A DNA stretch of 64,000 bases, from contig CM066033.1 of assembly GCA_033557465.1 (NCBI GenBank), positions 235,416,109-235,480,108 on the forward strand, in the 5' to 3' direction. The stretch comes from Ichthyophis bannanicus (taxonomy: Eukaryota; Chordata; Amphibia; Gymnophiona; Ichthyophiidae). A program made the position numbers and the translations under genes. Positions 11,215 through 22,040 of the stretch are shown here, piece after piece. The notes under the pieces are model-generated. The model had not been told where the DNA came from. It ran no database searches and saw only the letters and a program-made list of their open reading frames with translations. The first letter of the stretch is position 1. The number at the start of each line of letters is the position of its first letter.

Positions 11215-11420
11215 GCATAGTTACTCACCTGTAACAGGTGATCTCCGGGAACAGCAGGAATTTAGTCTTCACATATGGGTATCGTCGGTACCGACGGAGC
11301 CTGTGCAGGAACGCTCCCCAGCATCCAATAGGAAAGCTTTTGGTAGCATCCCACAGCGCCTGCGTGCTGCCTTCCCGCCTTTCCCAACTGTCCCTCTCCA
11401 GTTGAGTTTAAAGCTGAGGG
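11215..11420. repeat. Family I left (3') terminal repeat, copy 1
   Basis: The inverted counterpart is 16860-17041: the arms share the segment from cttcacatatgggtatcgtc through ggagcctg and on to the cttcccgcctttcccaactg region. The outermost 25 bp (gcatagttactcacctgtaac) occur only at the left end. On the coding strand this left-specific piece contains a consensus 5' splice donor, cag|gtgagtaac. Confidence 0.8.
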
Positions 11421-11477
11421 AAAGAGAGAAAGAGAGAGATAGAGGGATACAACTCCTAGGGGAGGTGGGTGGGTTGT

Positions 11478-11565
11478 GAAGACTAAATTCCTGCTGTTCC
11501 CGGAGATCACCTGTTACAGGTGAGTAAGTATGCTATCTCCAGGAATGTAGTGTTCACATATGGGG
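11478..11565. repeat. Internal complementary region (ICR), copy 1
   Basis: The first half (to about 11539) is the reverse complement of the left terminus (cggagatcacctgttacagg). The second half (11537-11565) is the complement of the right terminus (atctccaggaa...tgt...ttcacatatgggg). The two are joined as they would be at a circle junction. This composite is the diagnostic ICR of DIRS elements and is thought to template completion of the circular cDNA. Confidence 0.75.
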
Positions 11566-11746
11566 ACTCCCTAGCTACAGATGCCAGGGAGAAACCCCAG
11601 AAGTTGTGTGCCCTTGTGAAAGGGCTCCACTTCCCCCCATGGATCTCTGGCATCCTACCAGGGATGGTGGGTAGGAGCTGATTAAGTATGGAACAGGTGT
11701 TGAAGAACAGCCTGACCAAACAAGGCATCCCGGCGGGAGTCCTTGT

Positions 11747-12890
11747 CTAAGCAGTAATGGGCTGTGAAGGTATGAACCGAAGCCCAAGTAGCTGCTCGAC
11801 AGACACAGAGTGAAGATGAGCCATAGAGGCTACAATGGCCCTCACATTGTGAGCTGTGACATGGCCTTCAAGAGGAAGGAAAAACCAGTCCGAAGCGTGA
11901 TTATGTGGAAAGACAGAGTTCTTTATTGCGCCTTTGACTGCCATGGGGCAGTCAAAGGCGCAATAAAGAACTCTGTCTTTCCACATAATCATGCTTCGGA
12001 CTGGTTTTTCTTCGCTCTGCGTGACTTTTGCTTCTGCAGTGTTGTATCCTTCAAGAGGAAGGTTCTTACTCCGATAGGCAAATGAAATACACTGTGCAAT
12101 CCAGTTGGACAGTGTTCTTTTGGAGACTGGAAGTCCCAAATGACCAGGATCAAAAGCAACAAAGAGTTGAGAGGACTTTCTATCTTGCTGTGTCCTTTGT
12201 AAGTAAAAGGCCAGGGCCCTTTTACAGTCCAAAGTATGAAGATTCCTTTCTGCATTTGAGGCGTGAGGCCTTGGGAAAAATACATAAAGGTAAACCGCTT
12301 GCTTTAAATGAAAAGGTGACACCACCTTTGGCTTAAAGTGTGGATGAGTCCTAAGGTCTACCTTATCATGATGGAACCTTGTATAAGGAGGATCAGCCAC
12401 CAATGCTTGCAATTCACTAATGTGACGTGCTGATGTGATTGCAATAAGAAAGATGACCTTCCAGGAAAGGAATTTCAAAGAGGTAGTAGCTAATGGTTCA
12501 AAAGGTGGCTTCATGAGCTGCCCAAGAACCAGATTTAAGTCCCATGCCACCGGTGGTGGCTTAATGGGAGGCTTAGTTAAAAGAAGGCCTCTCATAAATC
12601 TCGCTATGAGAGGATGAGAGAAAATAGGTTGTCCACTCAGAGGCTTGAAAGAAGCTGCAATAGCAATCAAATGAACTTTCACTGAATTGGTCTTAAGCCC
12701 TGCATTAGACAAATGAAGGAGATACTCCGGTAATGATTCCAGAGGTATCGCAAGAGGGTCAAGACCCTTCTGCGAGCACCATATGGTAAACCTTTTCCAC
12801 TTGAAAGCATAAGAGCGTCTTGTGGAAGGTTTCCTGGAAGCATAAAGGATATCCTTTACCTGCTGAGAAAGGTTAAGACCATAAAGTTCT
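11747..12890 (-). pseudogene. Tyrosine recombinase, DIRS family I copy 1, disrupted
   Basis: The minus-strand frame 12712-11747 encodes most of a DIRS tyrosine recombinase, the integrase of these elements. Visible are the helical N-terminal part (LSNAGLKTNSVKVHL), the first catalytic Arg in TSARHISELQAL, conserved SPFHLKQAVYL and FDPGHLGLPVSKRTL segments, and the HNVR box (HxxR). A 168-bp fold-back insertion lies between LPLEG and the HxxR box; it keeps the frame open but adds about 61 residues with the target duplication. After ASMAHLH an indel shifts the frame, so the C-terminal segment with the catalytic Tyr (present as AHY in copies 2 and 4) is lost. The recombinase should be inactive. 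Confidence 0.85.
11865..12062. mobile_element. 168-bp fold-back insertion with 15-bp target duplication
   Basis: The identical 15-bp direct repeats ccttcaagaggaagg (11865-11879 and 12048-12062) flank a 168-bp insert absent from copy 2. Within it, 11879-11942 and 11947-12010 form 64-bp inverted arms with one mismatch around a 4-bp spacer; a 37-bp unpaired tail follows. The total added length is 183 bp, a multiple of three, so the recombinase frame stays open through it. The 15-bp duplication suggests LINE-mediated retroposition rather than a DNA-transposon MITE. I do not recognise the source sequence. Confidence 0.85.
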
Positions 12891-12896
12891 AGGCTT

Positions 12897-14727
12897 TCAG
12901 CAACCAGGCCCTGAGATGCAGAGACTAGGGATTGGGATCCAACAGCATCCCCCGTCCTCCTGAGACAGGAGATATGGAGCAGATCCTAACTCCAGAGACA
13001 GAGCTTGAGAGAGATGTAGGAGCAGAGGGTACGACACTTGCCGTGGCCAATGTGGAGCTATGAGAATCATACGGCCTCTGTCTCTCTGAAGCTTGAATAG
13101 GGTTTGGGGAATTAGGGGAATGGGTGGAAAGACATACAGGAAGTCCTGATCCCAATGGAGGAGGAAAGCATCCCTAGCCTGACAACCCTGAGCCGGAATT
13201 CTGGAACAGAACCGGGGAAGTCTGGCATTCAGCGGACTTGCAAAGAGGTCTATGTCCGAGGTTCCCCAAATTTGAAAAATGTTTGCCACTTGGTCTGCAT
13301 GGAGAGACCATTCGTGTGGAAGCAGAACTCGACTGAGTCTGTCTGCCCAAGAGTTTTGAATGCATGGAAGATACACCGCAAGGAGACGAACCTGATGCTC
13401 TCTGGCGAGGGCCCATAGTCACACAGCTTTGTTGCAGAGTGACAGAGAGCCTGTTCCGCCTTGCTTGTTCACATAGAACATGGCTACCTGATTGTCCGTT
13501 TGAACTAGGACTGTCTTGTAGCTGAGCTGGGTGTGGAATACTCGAAGAGCAAGGAAGCTTGCTCTGAGTTCCAGGAGATTGATGTGTAGATAGGTCTCCT
13601 GTGGAGTCCAGGTACCCTGGGTAGAGAGGCCTTGCAGATGGGCTCCCCAACCCACCTGTGAGGCATTTGTGGTCAGAGTGGCTTGGGGTGGGGGTTGTTG
13701 GAAAGAAGACCCCACCAAAAGGTTTTGGAGGGACAAAATAAGACAATCTGAATTTGTTATTTTGTCTGACAGGGAACCTGATGCCTGAGTCCATTGAGTG
13801 GATAAAGTCCACTGAGCTGCCCTCATATGGAGGTGAGCATAAGGAACCACATGCACGGTGGATGCCATGTGGCCTAGCAATTGTAACATTTCCCGAGCAG
13901 GGAGGTGAGGCTTTAGCACTGCTTGGGAAGCTAACTGCACAATGCGAAGACAGCGGGGCTGTGCAAGATAGGCCCTTGTCTGTCTGGTATCCAGCAGAGC
14001 TCCTATAAACTCTAGAGTCTGAGTGGAAACAAGGTTGGATTTTGGGAAGTTTATGACAAGTCCCAAATACTGAAGGATGTGCATTGTGCGAGAGAGAGCA
14101 ATCCTGGCCTCTGGCTCTGAAGAGGCTCGAATGAGCCAGTCGTCCAAGTAAGGGAAGACGAATATTCCCAGGGTGCGAAGAAATGCTGCCACCACAGCCA
14201 TGCATTTTGTGAACACCCTTGGTGCCGAGGCCAGGCCAAAAGGAAGAACCCTGTATTGGTAGTGCTTCCCTTGAAACAGAAAGCGAAGGAACCTTCGATG
14301 AGTTGGATGGATGAGAACATGAGTGTACGCATCCTTGAGATCTTGAGAACAAAGCCAATCCTGACTCTGAAGGTATGGCAGCAGAGTTCCTGGAGAAACC
14401 ATTTTGAACTTCTCTTTGAACAGGAATTTGTTCAATTCTCTGAGGTCCAAAATAGGTCTGTGTCCTCCTGTTTTCTTTGGGATAAGGAAATAAGGGGAGC
14501 AGAACCCTGTACCCTGTTGGAGAATGGGTACCTCTTCTATTGCCTCTTGGGCAAGAAGCAAAGTGACTTCTTGACCTAACTGGGCGTTGAGACAGGTCTG
14601 AGAATTGAACTGTCTTACCATTGTAGAAGGGGTCATGCTGAGGAAATGAAGCTTGTACCCCTCTCTTACAATGGACAGAGTCCAACTTTCTGCTGTTACC
14701 TGCTCCCATCTGGGGGCAAAATGACAT
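12897..14727 (-). pseudogene. Reverse transcriptase / RNase H / methyltransferase-like ORF, DIRS family I copy 1
   Basis: Frame 14636-13419 (405 codons) holds the RT: FLIPKKTGGHRPILDLRELN, the LDLKD-type palm Asp box (here QDLKDAYTH), LPFGLASAPRVFTK, and the catalytic YLDDW at about residue 161. RNase H follows, but its first catalytic Asp is replaced (LTTNAS where copies 2 and 4 have TTDAS); ELRA and TDNQ remain. A TGA at 13419 replaces an Arg codon seen in copy 2. The rest continues in 13376-12897 with DIDLFASP and FPPIPLI, the DAM-like methyltransferase region of DIRS elements. The +1 frame 14727-13174 is also open for 517 codons. Confidence 0.85.
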
Positions 14728-14796
14728 AACCTTCCTGGAATGGTGGAAGGCTCTGGGCCGTTCAGGGCCAGGAAGACAAAGCTCTCTAGATAGGAG

Positions 14797-16681
14797 TCAA
14801 AGCCCCTGTGGAGGCTGAGTCTGCTGAGCAGGCTGAGGCTTAGCAGTTTTTGTTTTTCTTTGCCTAGGTTGTTGCTGCTGTCCCTTTTGGGCAGACTGAC
14901 CTACACGATTTCCCTGTTGGGTATTGGAGGGGTAAAACGTCTTCTTACTGAAGAATAGTTTCTTGTAGGATTTTTTCCTTGCAGGATCAGCTGTAGATTT
15001 AGACAATCTATCCAAGGTGATATGGTCAGCATGTATCTCATTAGCCTTTTCCTGCCAATTCTTGCCAAAGAGATTCTCTCCTGTGCAAGGAATATTCCCC
15101 AGTTTATCCTGTACCCAAAGTTCCAAGTCAGATGCCTGGAGCCAGGCAATCCTACGTGCACCTATGGCAATAGCAGAGGTTCTGCTTATGCACTCAAAAC
15201 AGTCAAAGGCTGCACGATTTACAAACTTGGAAACATCCTGAGCATGTTTGACAAGTGCAAGGTAATCCTGCCTCTTATCGTCAGGAAGGAGAGGGCTCAT
15301 AAGCTCTAAATCTCCCGTGACCTCCTTAAGGAACATTCCCATATATAATATATAGGAAATGATCCTGGCAGAAAGCATGGAAGCCTGGAAGGTTTGACGT
15401 CCAAAGGCGTCAAGAGTCCTACACTCATGTCCTGGAGGATTAGATGCATGTCTTTTTGCACTCTTGATCCTTCTCATAGCTGATTCCACCACCATGGAAT
15501 GGTGTGGTAGCTGAGTTTTTTGAAATCCAGGACAAGGAGGAACTCGATACATGGTGTCGAGCCTTCGAGAGTGAGGAGAAGTGGTTAGAGGTGTTTCCCA
15601 CATCCTTAACATGAGATCATGCAAGATCTCATGAATAGGTAAGGTAGCTGCCTCCTTGGGAGCTTTAGGGTATTGCAGGATTTCCAATTCCTTTGCCCTA
15701 GTCTCTTTTTCAGGAGCCACTGCGATGGAAAGACCTCGTGGCACATCTCTGATAAAGTCCTGAAAGGACATATCCTCTGGAGGAGACATCCTACGTTGAG
15801 GAGAAGAAGAATCCTCGGGAAGAAGTACTCTGGTATCGGTAGAACTTTCAGAGTCTTCAGACTCATCTGAGGATTCAAAGTATCTCCGATCCGTGTGATA
15901 GTGCAAGGCACGATACCGATACTGATCGAAGTCGGTATTGGAGGGGTCTGGTACCGACTTGTCGATACCGGATGGATAAGCCCGACTCAGTCCCGGTAGA
16001 ATACCTGCTGATGTCGATGCAGTCGGTACCGGTACCGATGTTGGTGCCGATACTGGTTGAATAGTCTGAAGCGGTTTCAAGGGCATCGAGGCCTTGAGAA
16101 GAGCCGCCAGACTGCGTTCAATAGCCTAGAATCTCTGGTCTATCGATGCTGCCGACGCTTGGGTATCTGTACCGGATGAAGCAGCCGGTACCCCAGAGCA
16201 CCAGTAGTTCTGCCGAGATTGAGGCCTCGAGAACATCCTGGAGCCCCATTAGTGCTTTGGAAGCCAAAGCCTCCCGCCGGGGCAATTTTGCCGGTACAAG
16301 TTCCTCAAGGGCAACGCCAGAGGCATCTCGGTGCTTGGAAGGAGATCTACCCTTTGAGGACCGGCCAGATTTATGTTTAGTTACCTGAGATCCATGGGAG
16401 GAAGACGAAGCCCTGGAAGACGTCGATGCCACAGACACTGCATCGGAGGGAAAAAGGGTGCTAAGTTTAGCAGCTCGGTTTTGCCGGCCCCTCTTCGACA
16501 TCATCCCACAGGCAACACACTCCGAAATAGAGTGGTCAGGACCTAAACATTTGAGGCACCACTCATGGGTGTCGGTGACGGAGATGGTACCGCCACACTT
16601 GAAACACTTTTTAAAACCCGAAGCGGGTTTTTCCATTTTAGAGGAAAAGTTGGGCCTAGTGCCCAAAATGGCGCGTGGCAC
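14797..16681 (-). pseudogene. Gag-like ORF1, DIRS family I copy 1
   Basis: The N-terminal part (16681-16118) has a zinc-finger-like cluster, CFKCGG...CLKCLGPDHSISECVAC, followed by Ser/Lys-rich sequence. The C-terminal part (16086-14797, 429 codons) has the conserved core: MSFQDFIRDV, MWETPLTTSPHSRRLDTMYR, HHSMVVESAMRRIKS, LYMGMFLKEVTGDLE, SKFVNRAAFDCFECI, LQASDLELWVQDKL. It ends in a Gln/Pro/Lys-rich basic tail. Relative to copy 2, a 4-bp loss near 16190 and a stop near 16125 separate the parts. The hinge between them (15900-16080) is dense in GGTACC-type palindromes. A pyrimidine tract ending in ctccttcag lies just upstream of the start. Confidence 0.85.
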
Positions 16682-16859
16682 CTGAAGGAGAAAAAAGCTG
16701 GAAAAGACTCCAGAAGAAAGGTTTTTTGTTTTTGTTTTTTAAGAAAAAGGAAAAAAGAACCAGCGGTACCGGTGTAGCGTCAAAGGAAGGCAGACGCGAC
16801 CACAAAAAAGAAGAATAAATGGGAATATTTTCTGCCATGACAGGACGTGTGACCTGTCA

Positions 16860-17041
16860 GCTCCGTGGAAAACGAAGAACTGGAGAGGGACAGTTGGGAA
16901 AGGCGGGAAGGCAGCATGCAGGTGCTGTGGGATGCTCCCAAAAGCTTTCCTATTGGACGCTGGGGAGCGTTCTCGCGCAGGCTCCGCCGGTACTGACGAT
17001 ACCCGTATGTGAAGACTACATTCCTGCTTGTTCCTGGAGAT
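16860..17041. repeat. Family I right (5') terminal repeat, copy 1
   Basis: This is the inverted match of 11240-11420. It ends in tgcttgttcctggagat, without the 25-bp left-specific extension. It includes a palindromic ggtac core near the end (gccggtactgac), degraded from the TCGGTACCGA of the left end. It should carry the promoter for the minus-strand transcript. Confidence 0.75.
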
Positions 17042-18440
17042 TATGACATGCATAGTTGTAAACCAACACCATGTTAAATTAATCTGACCTATCCATTGTT
17101 TTCCAAAGGGTAATTGGCTGATACACTGGTTAAGAGACTTGTTTTATATTAAACAGAGAATCATGGATGAACTTTTAAATACTTAACTCAAGGCTAGCTG
17201 GTGTTGAAACAGACTTGGCAACCTGGCATATTTCACCTCCTAGCAAAACAGACTTCTCATATGTTACCAATAAAAAAAACTTCCCTGCAAAGATGCTATC
17301 AGCTGCTTTTGCTTTTATCACCCCCCCTCCCCCACAAAGAGCTCAGAGAGCCTTCAGGCAGACTTATGCTTGACACTCTTACCCCAAATCACCTCTCCCA
17401 CGTCCGTGGCCCCATCTGCGCTACGTACAATGGGACATGATGCTCCATAATTCTGGAAGCTCGTGCCTGTGCATGCCATTACCACCACCACACCAGCAGC
17501 AGCATCACCACCTATAGCACGGTCACATACCATGCCTCTCCTCCTCATGTGGCACTTAGGAAAGCAGCTGGTTCAAAGGTGATTGAGTTTTATTTTTTGA
17601 ATCACGTTAAAATGCTAAAAATATTTATAATAAAGTTAACAAGGTAAATGTTCACCTCTAGAAACAATCTTTAATCTATGTGGACTGCTGGAAGAAGCAG
17701 ACAGCTAGGGTGACTAAAATCAACCTGCATGCATCAGAGGATACACTAGCAGTGTGATTAGTCTGGGGGAGGGCAGAGAGGGGAGCATTTTACTTCTTGC
17801 AGATATCTGTCACTCAGCATTAATCTATTCCTTGCCTGGATTCTTCCCCCAGAAATACAAAATATGAAGACCACAAGGCCTCACTTTTGCACCCATTTTC
17901 CCATCCTGTTGAAGCACTATAGATCAGGTGTATGAACTTCATTGTTAGGCTGCATTCATCGGGAAGGGCCAGATTAACACTTTATTGGGCCCTAGACAAA
18001 CATACATATCCTATTTATTCTTTCATCAAGCCTCCTCCCCTACAATCACATTCATTCTTTCCGTGCCCCCACCTCAAATGCTGTCACACTTCATCTCTCC
18101 AGAGATAGACAGAAAACTGCAAGACTTAGTTCTGGATGGGCAAGCAGCAGCAGTTGTAAGTAGAGCAAGGAAACTATGCAAGCCCGAGCTTTGAGTGAAG
18201 TGGCCTGTCGATTAAAGCAGTGGGCTGAGAACCAGAAAAGCTGAGCATGTAATTTTTACCCTTTACTACCTCTGGAACAAATCAGAGATGCCAAAAGTGG
18301 ATTGTCCCAAAGTGAGATTTATTGGCGATATGTCCAAGATATACAATTATAAAGCTTTTAAGTATCAAAAGATTCACAAATAAAAATAGCAAAAGAAAAT
18401 AATTTGCTGATGTCCCATTATGAAATGGTTATGTATTAAA
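17042..18440. other. Unassigned sequence, no gene seen
   Basis: No reading frame over about 80 codons is convincing and no repeat shared with the rest of the window was recognised. It is the longest stretch here that may be non-repetitive or very old. Base composition is ordinary and slightly AT-rich, with a short C-run at 17321-17332. Confidence 0.4.
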
Positions 18441-19200
18441 TTTTATAAATAAATATGGACTGCAATTACCACCCTGGAAGAGGTGGTCTGAACAAGTTGG
18501 CAGATTATATCATGGAGATTCATAGTTAGGTTCGGGAACAAGAGACTGTACTCCAGTCCTATACAGAACATTTGGAGGAGCGTGGTAAGCAAGTAGAAGA
18601 AATTATATGAAAAGTGTTGGCTATTAGAGATTCTTTACAGTCATACCCACCTAAAAACACTTGAAAACAAAGGCGTTTGAAATTGGGATTTTTAAATTTT
18701 CCTTGTACATCTGTAATTTCACCTCTGTTGCAGTATTATTGAAGATCTCAAAACTACCCTTTATTTATCTTTATCTTTATTTGTACATTTGATATACCAC
18801 CCACGTCAAGACATTAGGGCGGTTTACAATGCGATTCCTTCCACTTCCTGGGTCTTTTTACATGCCAAGGAAGAAGATGTGGTTGGTTTAGGGATAGAAG
18901 AGGACTTGTTAATGGACTGTGAACGTGACCAATTTCTGGTATAATCTAATGAGGAGACGACGGAAGCTAGGATGCTTATGTTGTCATTTCTTGGAGCCTG
19001 ATCATAATCGAACATTAACACTATTTTTTGCCATAAGGTCTAGTTTTGGATAAACATATCTGGATATTTTTGGATCTGTCTAAAAGTACCCAGATAAGAA
19101 GGAAATCATTTTTGGCTATGCACCAGACGTGTTTAGCACTGAGTGCAAATTTTCTTTTATATAGTTATATGTATTTGTATTTAGTTCACGCCTTTGCAGT
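18440..19200 (+). pseudogene. L1/Tx1-type LINE ORF1 relic
   Basis: The plus strand shows decayed pieces of an L1 ORF1. A helical stretch comes first (LADYIMEIHS...YTEHLEERGKQVEEI, about 18500-18610). RRLKLGFLNFPCTS (about 18670) resembles the family's RRNNLRxxxFP junction. KHIWIFLDLSKSTQIRRKSF (about 19050-19110) matches the C-terminal FPDLSxxTQxRRKxF signature. A SINE-like tail (about 18760-18840, ending aggcggtttacaatgcg) interrupts it. It is highly degraded, and assignment rests on motif resemblance only. Confidence 0.5.
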
Positions 19201-20290
19201 AGTAGGCCAAAGGGCAGAGCTGGGAAGTGGAAATGTCTGTCTAGCTCCAAAGATCTCCAGAAGCTCTGCTGATTCTTGGATCTTCATATTCTGGATCTGG
19301 AAAGATGTCAGGAACTCCCCCTTGACGAAACACTACAATTAGAGATCGTAATGCTTCCATGTGGAAATGAGAGACATGCAGGGTCAAGTTGACCCCTTTG
19401 AGACCAGACTGTCGTTCCAAAAAAGGAAGGCGGCTCCAGACCAAAATAAATTGAGCAGTTTTTTGCCCCACTCCTATTTGGGCACAGGAACTACCACACT
19501 CAATGCAGCAGTTTCTCCAGGGTGTCCTGTTCAGTTGCCTTCTTGGTCATAGCCCCACAGAGAGAAAGTAAAGGAGTCGGCAAGAAGACTGAAAAACTCC
19601 AGTACATACCCACACCCAGGACCCACTGGTCCGACATGTCAGGTTCACGCCTCAAAATAATGGGATAGCTGACCCCCCTATCTGCTTGTCTGAAGAGGGA
19701 AGCCCCTATCTTTGAGCAGCTTTGAAAACATCAGGGGCCCTCTGACCTGTTGCTCCTGCTTTCCTGTTGATTTGAAAGGATGGAGGACCTGCCCGAAAGC
19801 ATGGGCTCAGCACCTCCTTAAACCAAGGCTTTCCCACACCAGACCTCAAGCTCTCCTTGGACCTGTCCTCTGCTAACCTCCAATGCACGGTCTTACTGAG
19901 GTCCTTGATTAGCTTCACCAAATCCTCCCTAAAAAGAAGCCTGCCCCTAAAAAGGTAGTTTAGTAAGTCAGGAATGTGATACAGTATCAGCCCCTCAGTT
20001 TTGGGGGACGATGGGCAGTGGGCCAAAACTGCACTACCATGCTCCTGGCAGAAGTCCTAATGAAGGGTGTACAAGGTATCTAATACATAAGCCAGCCTGG
20101 CCTTCAATGCTTCATCTCCTTTCACTCAAATTGCCATCCTCTGAAGGCTCAATGGGAAAGAAATGAGCTCTGCACAAGGAGACTCTGGCCATGGACCATA
20201 GTCTGTAGCTCCAAAACCACCATTTAAAAAGTCTGCTTCACCAAGGCTTCAGTCTTCCGGTCCTGAAGGTCTATAAGAGCAGACACAAAC
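19200..20290 (-). pseudogene. Ancient DIRS-like gag and reverse transcriptase relic
   Basis: Minus-strand fragments align by eye to family II proteins of copy B. LLNYLFRGRLLFREDLVKLI (about 19910-19985) corresponds to the copy B gag KLPFRGKLLFGEDLEKLAKD, followed by a matching RLAEDRSK. HMEALRSLIVV (about 19330-19370) corresponds to the RT segment RMETLRSVIVA, followed by a decayed FLTSLDLSEAY equivalent and an LPFGL equivalent near 19215. Order and orientation fit a single DIRS element with most of it deleted. It is much more diverged than copies A and B, so it predates them. Confidence 0.6.
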
Positions 20291-20756
20291 AAAAGCGAGG
20301 TGGGAACAGCAAAAACCTTTGTTCATTGTACCCAACTCGGCCGTGTTTCGGCTTTGGCCTTTGTCAGAGGTATGACCTCGGGGGTTCAAAAGATATAAAA
20401 TAAAAACCATTAACAAATACATAAATTATACCATACATAACTCACACATCAATAAAATAGGAAAACAACTTAAAAACATATAAAAAGAATAAAAAACATA
20501 TGCTGATATATTAAAAGAACCATATGACGTAAAAGGACAAAGTTAACAAATGACAAAAAAAATGAAAACAAGCACAAGTGTATGTTAATTTATACTGATC
20601 GTAACTTTACAAGAGAGTGACCAATGAATAAGGGGACACCTAAAAATGACCTAAGAGGACTACACCGGAACAGATTCTGAAGTACCAAATGAACCAAGGA
20701 ATATATATATATTTGCAAGCAAACGTGTAAATCAATGTTAGTCATATACATATCAC

Positions 20757-20850
20757 TGAAGAAAAGGAGGGGGGGAAGGGGAGGAAGGAGGGAGAGGGGG
20801 AGAAGGAAAGAAAGAGAAGAGGAGAGGGGAAGGGATGAAGAAAGGGACAA
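20757..20850. repeat. Purine-rich low-complexity tract
   Basis: A GGA/GAA-rich tract lies inside the left Penelope arm. Its complement appears as CT-rich tracts in the right arm (43615-43735 and 43890-44050), so it is an element-internal low-complexity segment that expanded differently in the two arms. Confidence 0.7.
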
Positions 20851-21437
20851 AAACGTAATTACATGCAACACATGAATAAATAAGATAAGCAAAAACAAAA
20901 AAAATACATAGAATCAACCCCTGTAAAAGAATATTAACAATGGCAAAGTTAAAAATGATGACGTTAAAAATATGAAAACATATATAGGAAGGGGAGAGGG
21001 AAGGGAGAAGTGGGGAGGGATAAAGGAGAATAATCAACCATCTGTTAAAACAGATGATATAAATAACAGCAATGAACAGCAGTGACAAAAAATTAACAGG
21101 TAAAAATACACAGTACCGTGTCATACATAAAAATGACATATTGAAGTAAACACATCATTGTAAACACAGAGCAAACGTTAAGACTTACAGAAATGGTGCT
21201 GATTAGGGCTGAGAAACCGGAGCCCGCTGATGTACAGTTTTGTGTAATCGTACTGTGAAGATAAAGATAAGTGGACGTGGTCAAAAACAAACGGGGACGA
21301 AGCACAAAAGAAATTCTAAAATTGTGGTGAGAGGGAGTGTTCTCATGTAAGTGCGGATAAAATACTGCAGTGTAAAAAGATGCAACAAATAAAATGTGTG
21401 GACCATGTTTAAAACAATCCCAATAGAGGACAGCAAC

Positions 21438-21646
21438 CTTGGGCCGGAAGGACTGGGGTTTCTAGTCCCACAGGTGCTCCTTATGGTCTTGGGCAAGCCA
21501 CTTAATCCTCCATAGCCCATGTTCCCTTTAAAATAGTTATCTCCAAGTTATAATGCCATGTTCAATGTAATTTCAGTTTGTTCAATGTAAACCGCACTGA
21601 TGCAGAATAGCGCGGTATATAAGAGAATTAAAATAAATAAATAAAT
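21438..21646 (+). mobile_element. tRNA-derived SINE, 5' truncated
   Basis: It shares ttgggccggaaggactgggg, the gtcttgggcaagccacttaa core (which resembles the CORE domain of MIR-type SINEs) and a tail ending in (AAAT)n with the fuller copy at 61499-61760. The tRNA-like head is missing. The tail contains aaccgcactgatgca...agcgcggtat, a short hairpin. It is inserted in the left Penelope arm; the right arm lacks it at the matching place. Confidence 0.7.
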
Positions 21647-22040
21647 CAGTAAGAAAGAAACACAGATTATGCAATTAAAAGGTCACCACTGCTTACTGCA
21701 GTGAAACACCACCAAAGCTATCCCACTCAAATTAGAAATCGGGAAACCCGTGCAGAGGTGGCTAGCCATTTTTGAATAGGATTTTCCTGCCAACAGAGTA
21801 GCCATGGCAACTGGTAAACAAACATTATGAGAATGTGATACAGCTTCGCAAAACCAAACGCAAAAGACCTTGCAGTGACAATTCACCTGGCCGAGGCAGA
21901 GATCCACAGCATACGATGGTTTCATTGTCTGCAGAAAATCCTCCTGAATTCCCCCCAACCCCTGCAATCCCATCATTGATGCATTCGAGCAGGTGGTTTT
22001 AAAAAGGATACAGGACCCCTTTATAGTAAATTAACATAGG

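Larger units (their letters stand above)
11215..17041 (-). mobile_element. DIRS-like retrotransposon, family I, copy 1 (full length, inactive)
   Basis: This is a complete element by structure: left terminal repeat, internal complementary region, tyrosine recombinase, RT/RNase H/methyltransferase, gag and right terminal repeat. The flank is aaa at the left (11212-11214), and there is no long target duplication, as expected for recombinase-mediated integration. All genes read on the minus strand. Inactivating lesions occur in gag (a 4-bp loss and a stop), in RNase H (an Asp replaced by Asn), after RNase H (a stop at 13419) and in the recombinase (an insertion and a C-terminal frameshift). Confidence 0.9.
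20310..21960 (-). mobile_element. Penelope-like element, left inverted arm (pseudo-LTR)
   Basis: This stretch is the reverse complement, with divergence and indels, of 42600-44350 on the other side of the same element. For example, aaagaaccatatgacgtaa (20513 on) matches the complement of the segment near 44285, and aacaaacattatgagaatg with ccatggcaactggtaaac (21800-21830) matches the complement of 42690-42730. Long inverted or direct terminal arms (pLTRs) are a known oddity of Penelope-like elements. The outer part contains ggccgtgtttcggctttggcc (complement of a gacaaaggccaaagccgaaac tail) at 20340. A SINE interrupts the arm at 21438-21646. Confidence 0.7.

Noticed and set aside
11215..17041. 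Endogenous retrovirus or LTR retrotransposon
   Set aside because: The ends are inverted rather than direct, no tRNA primer site or aspartic protease is seen, and a tyrosine recombinase and ICR are present. These are DIRS features.
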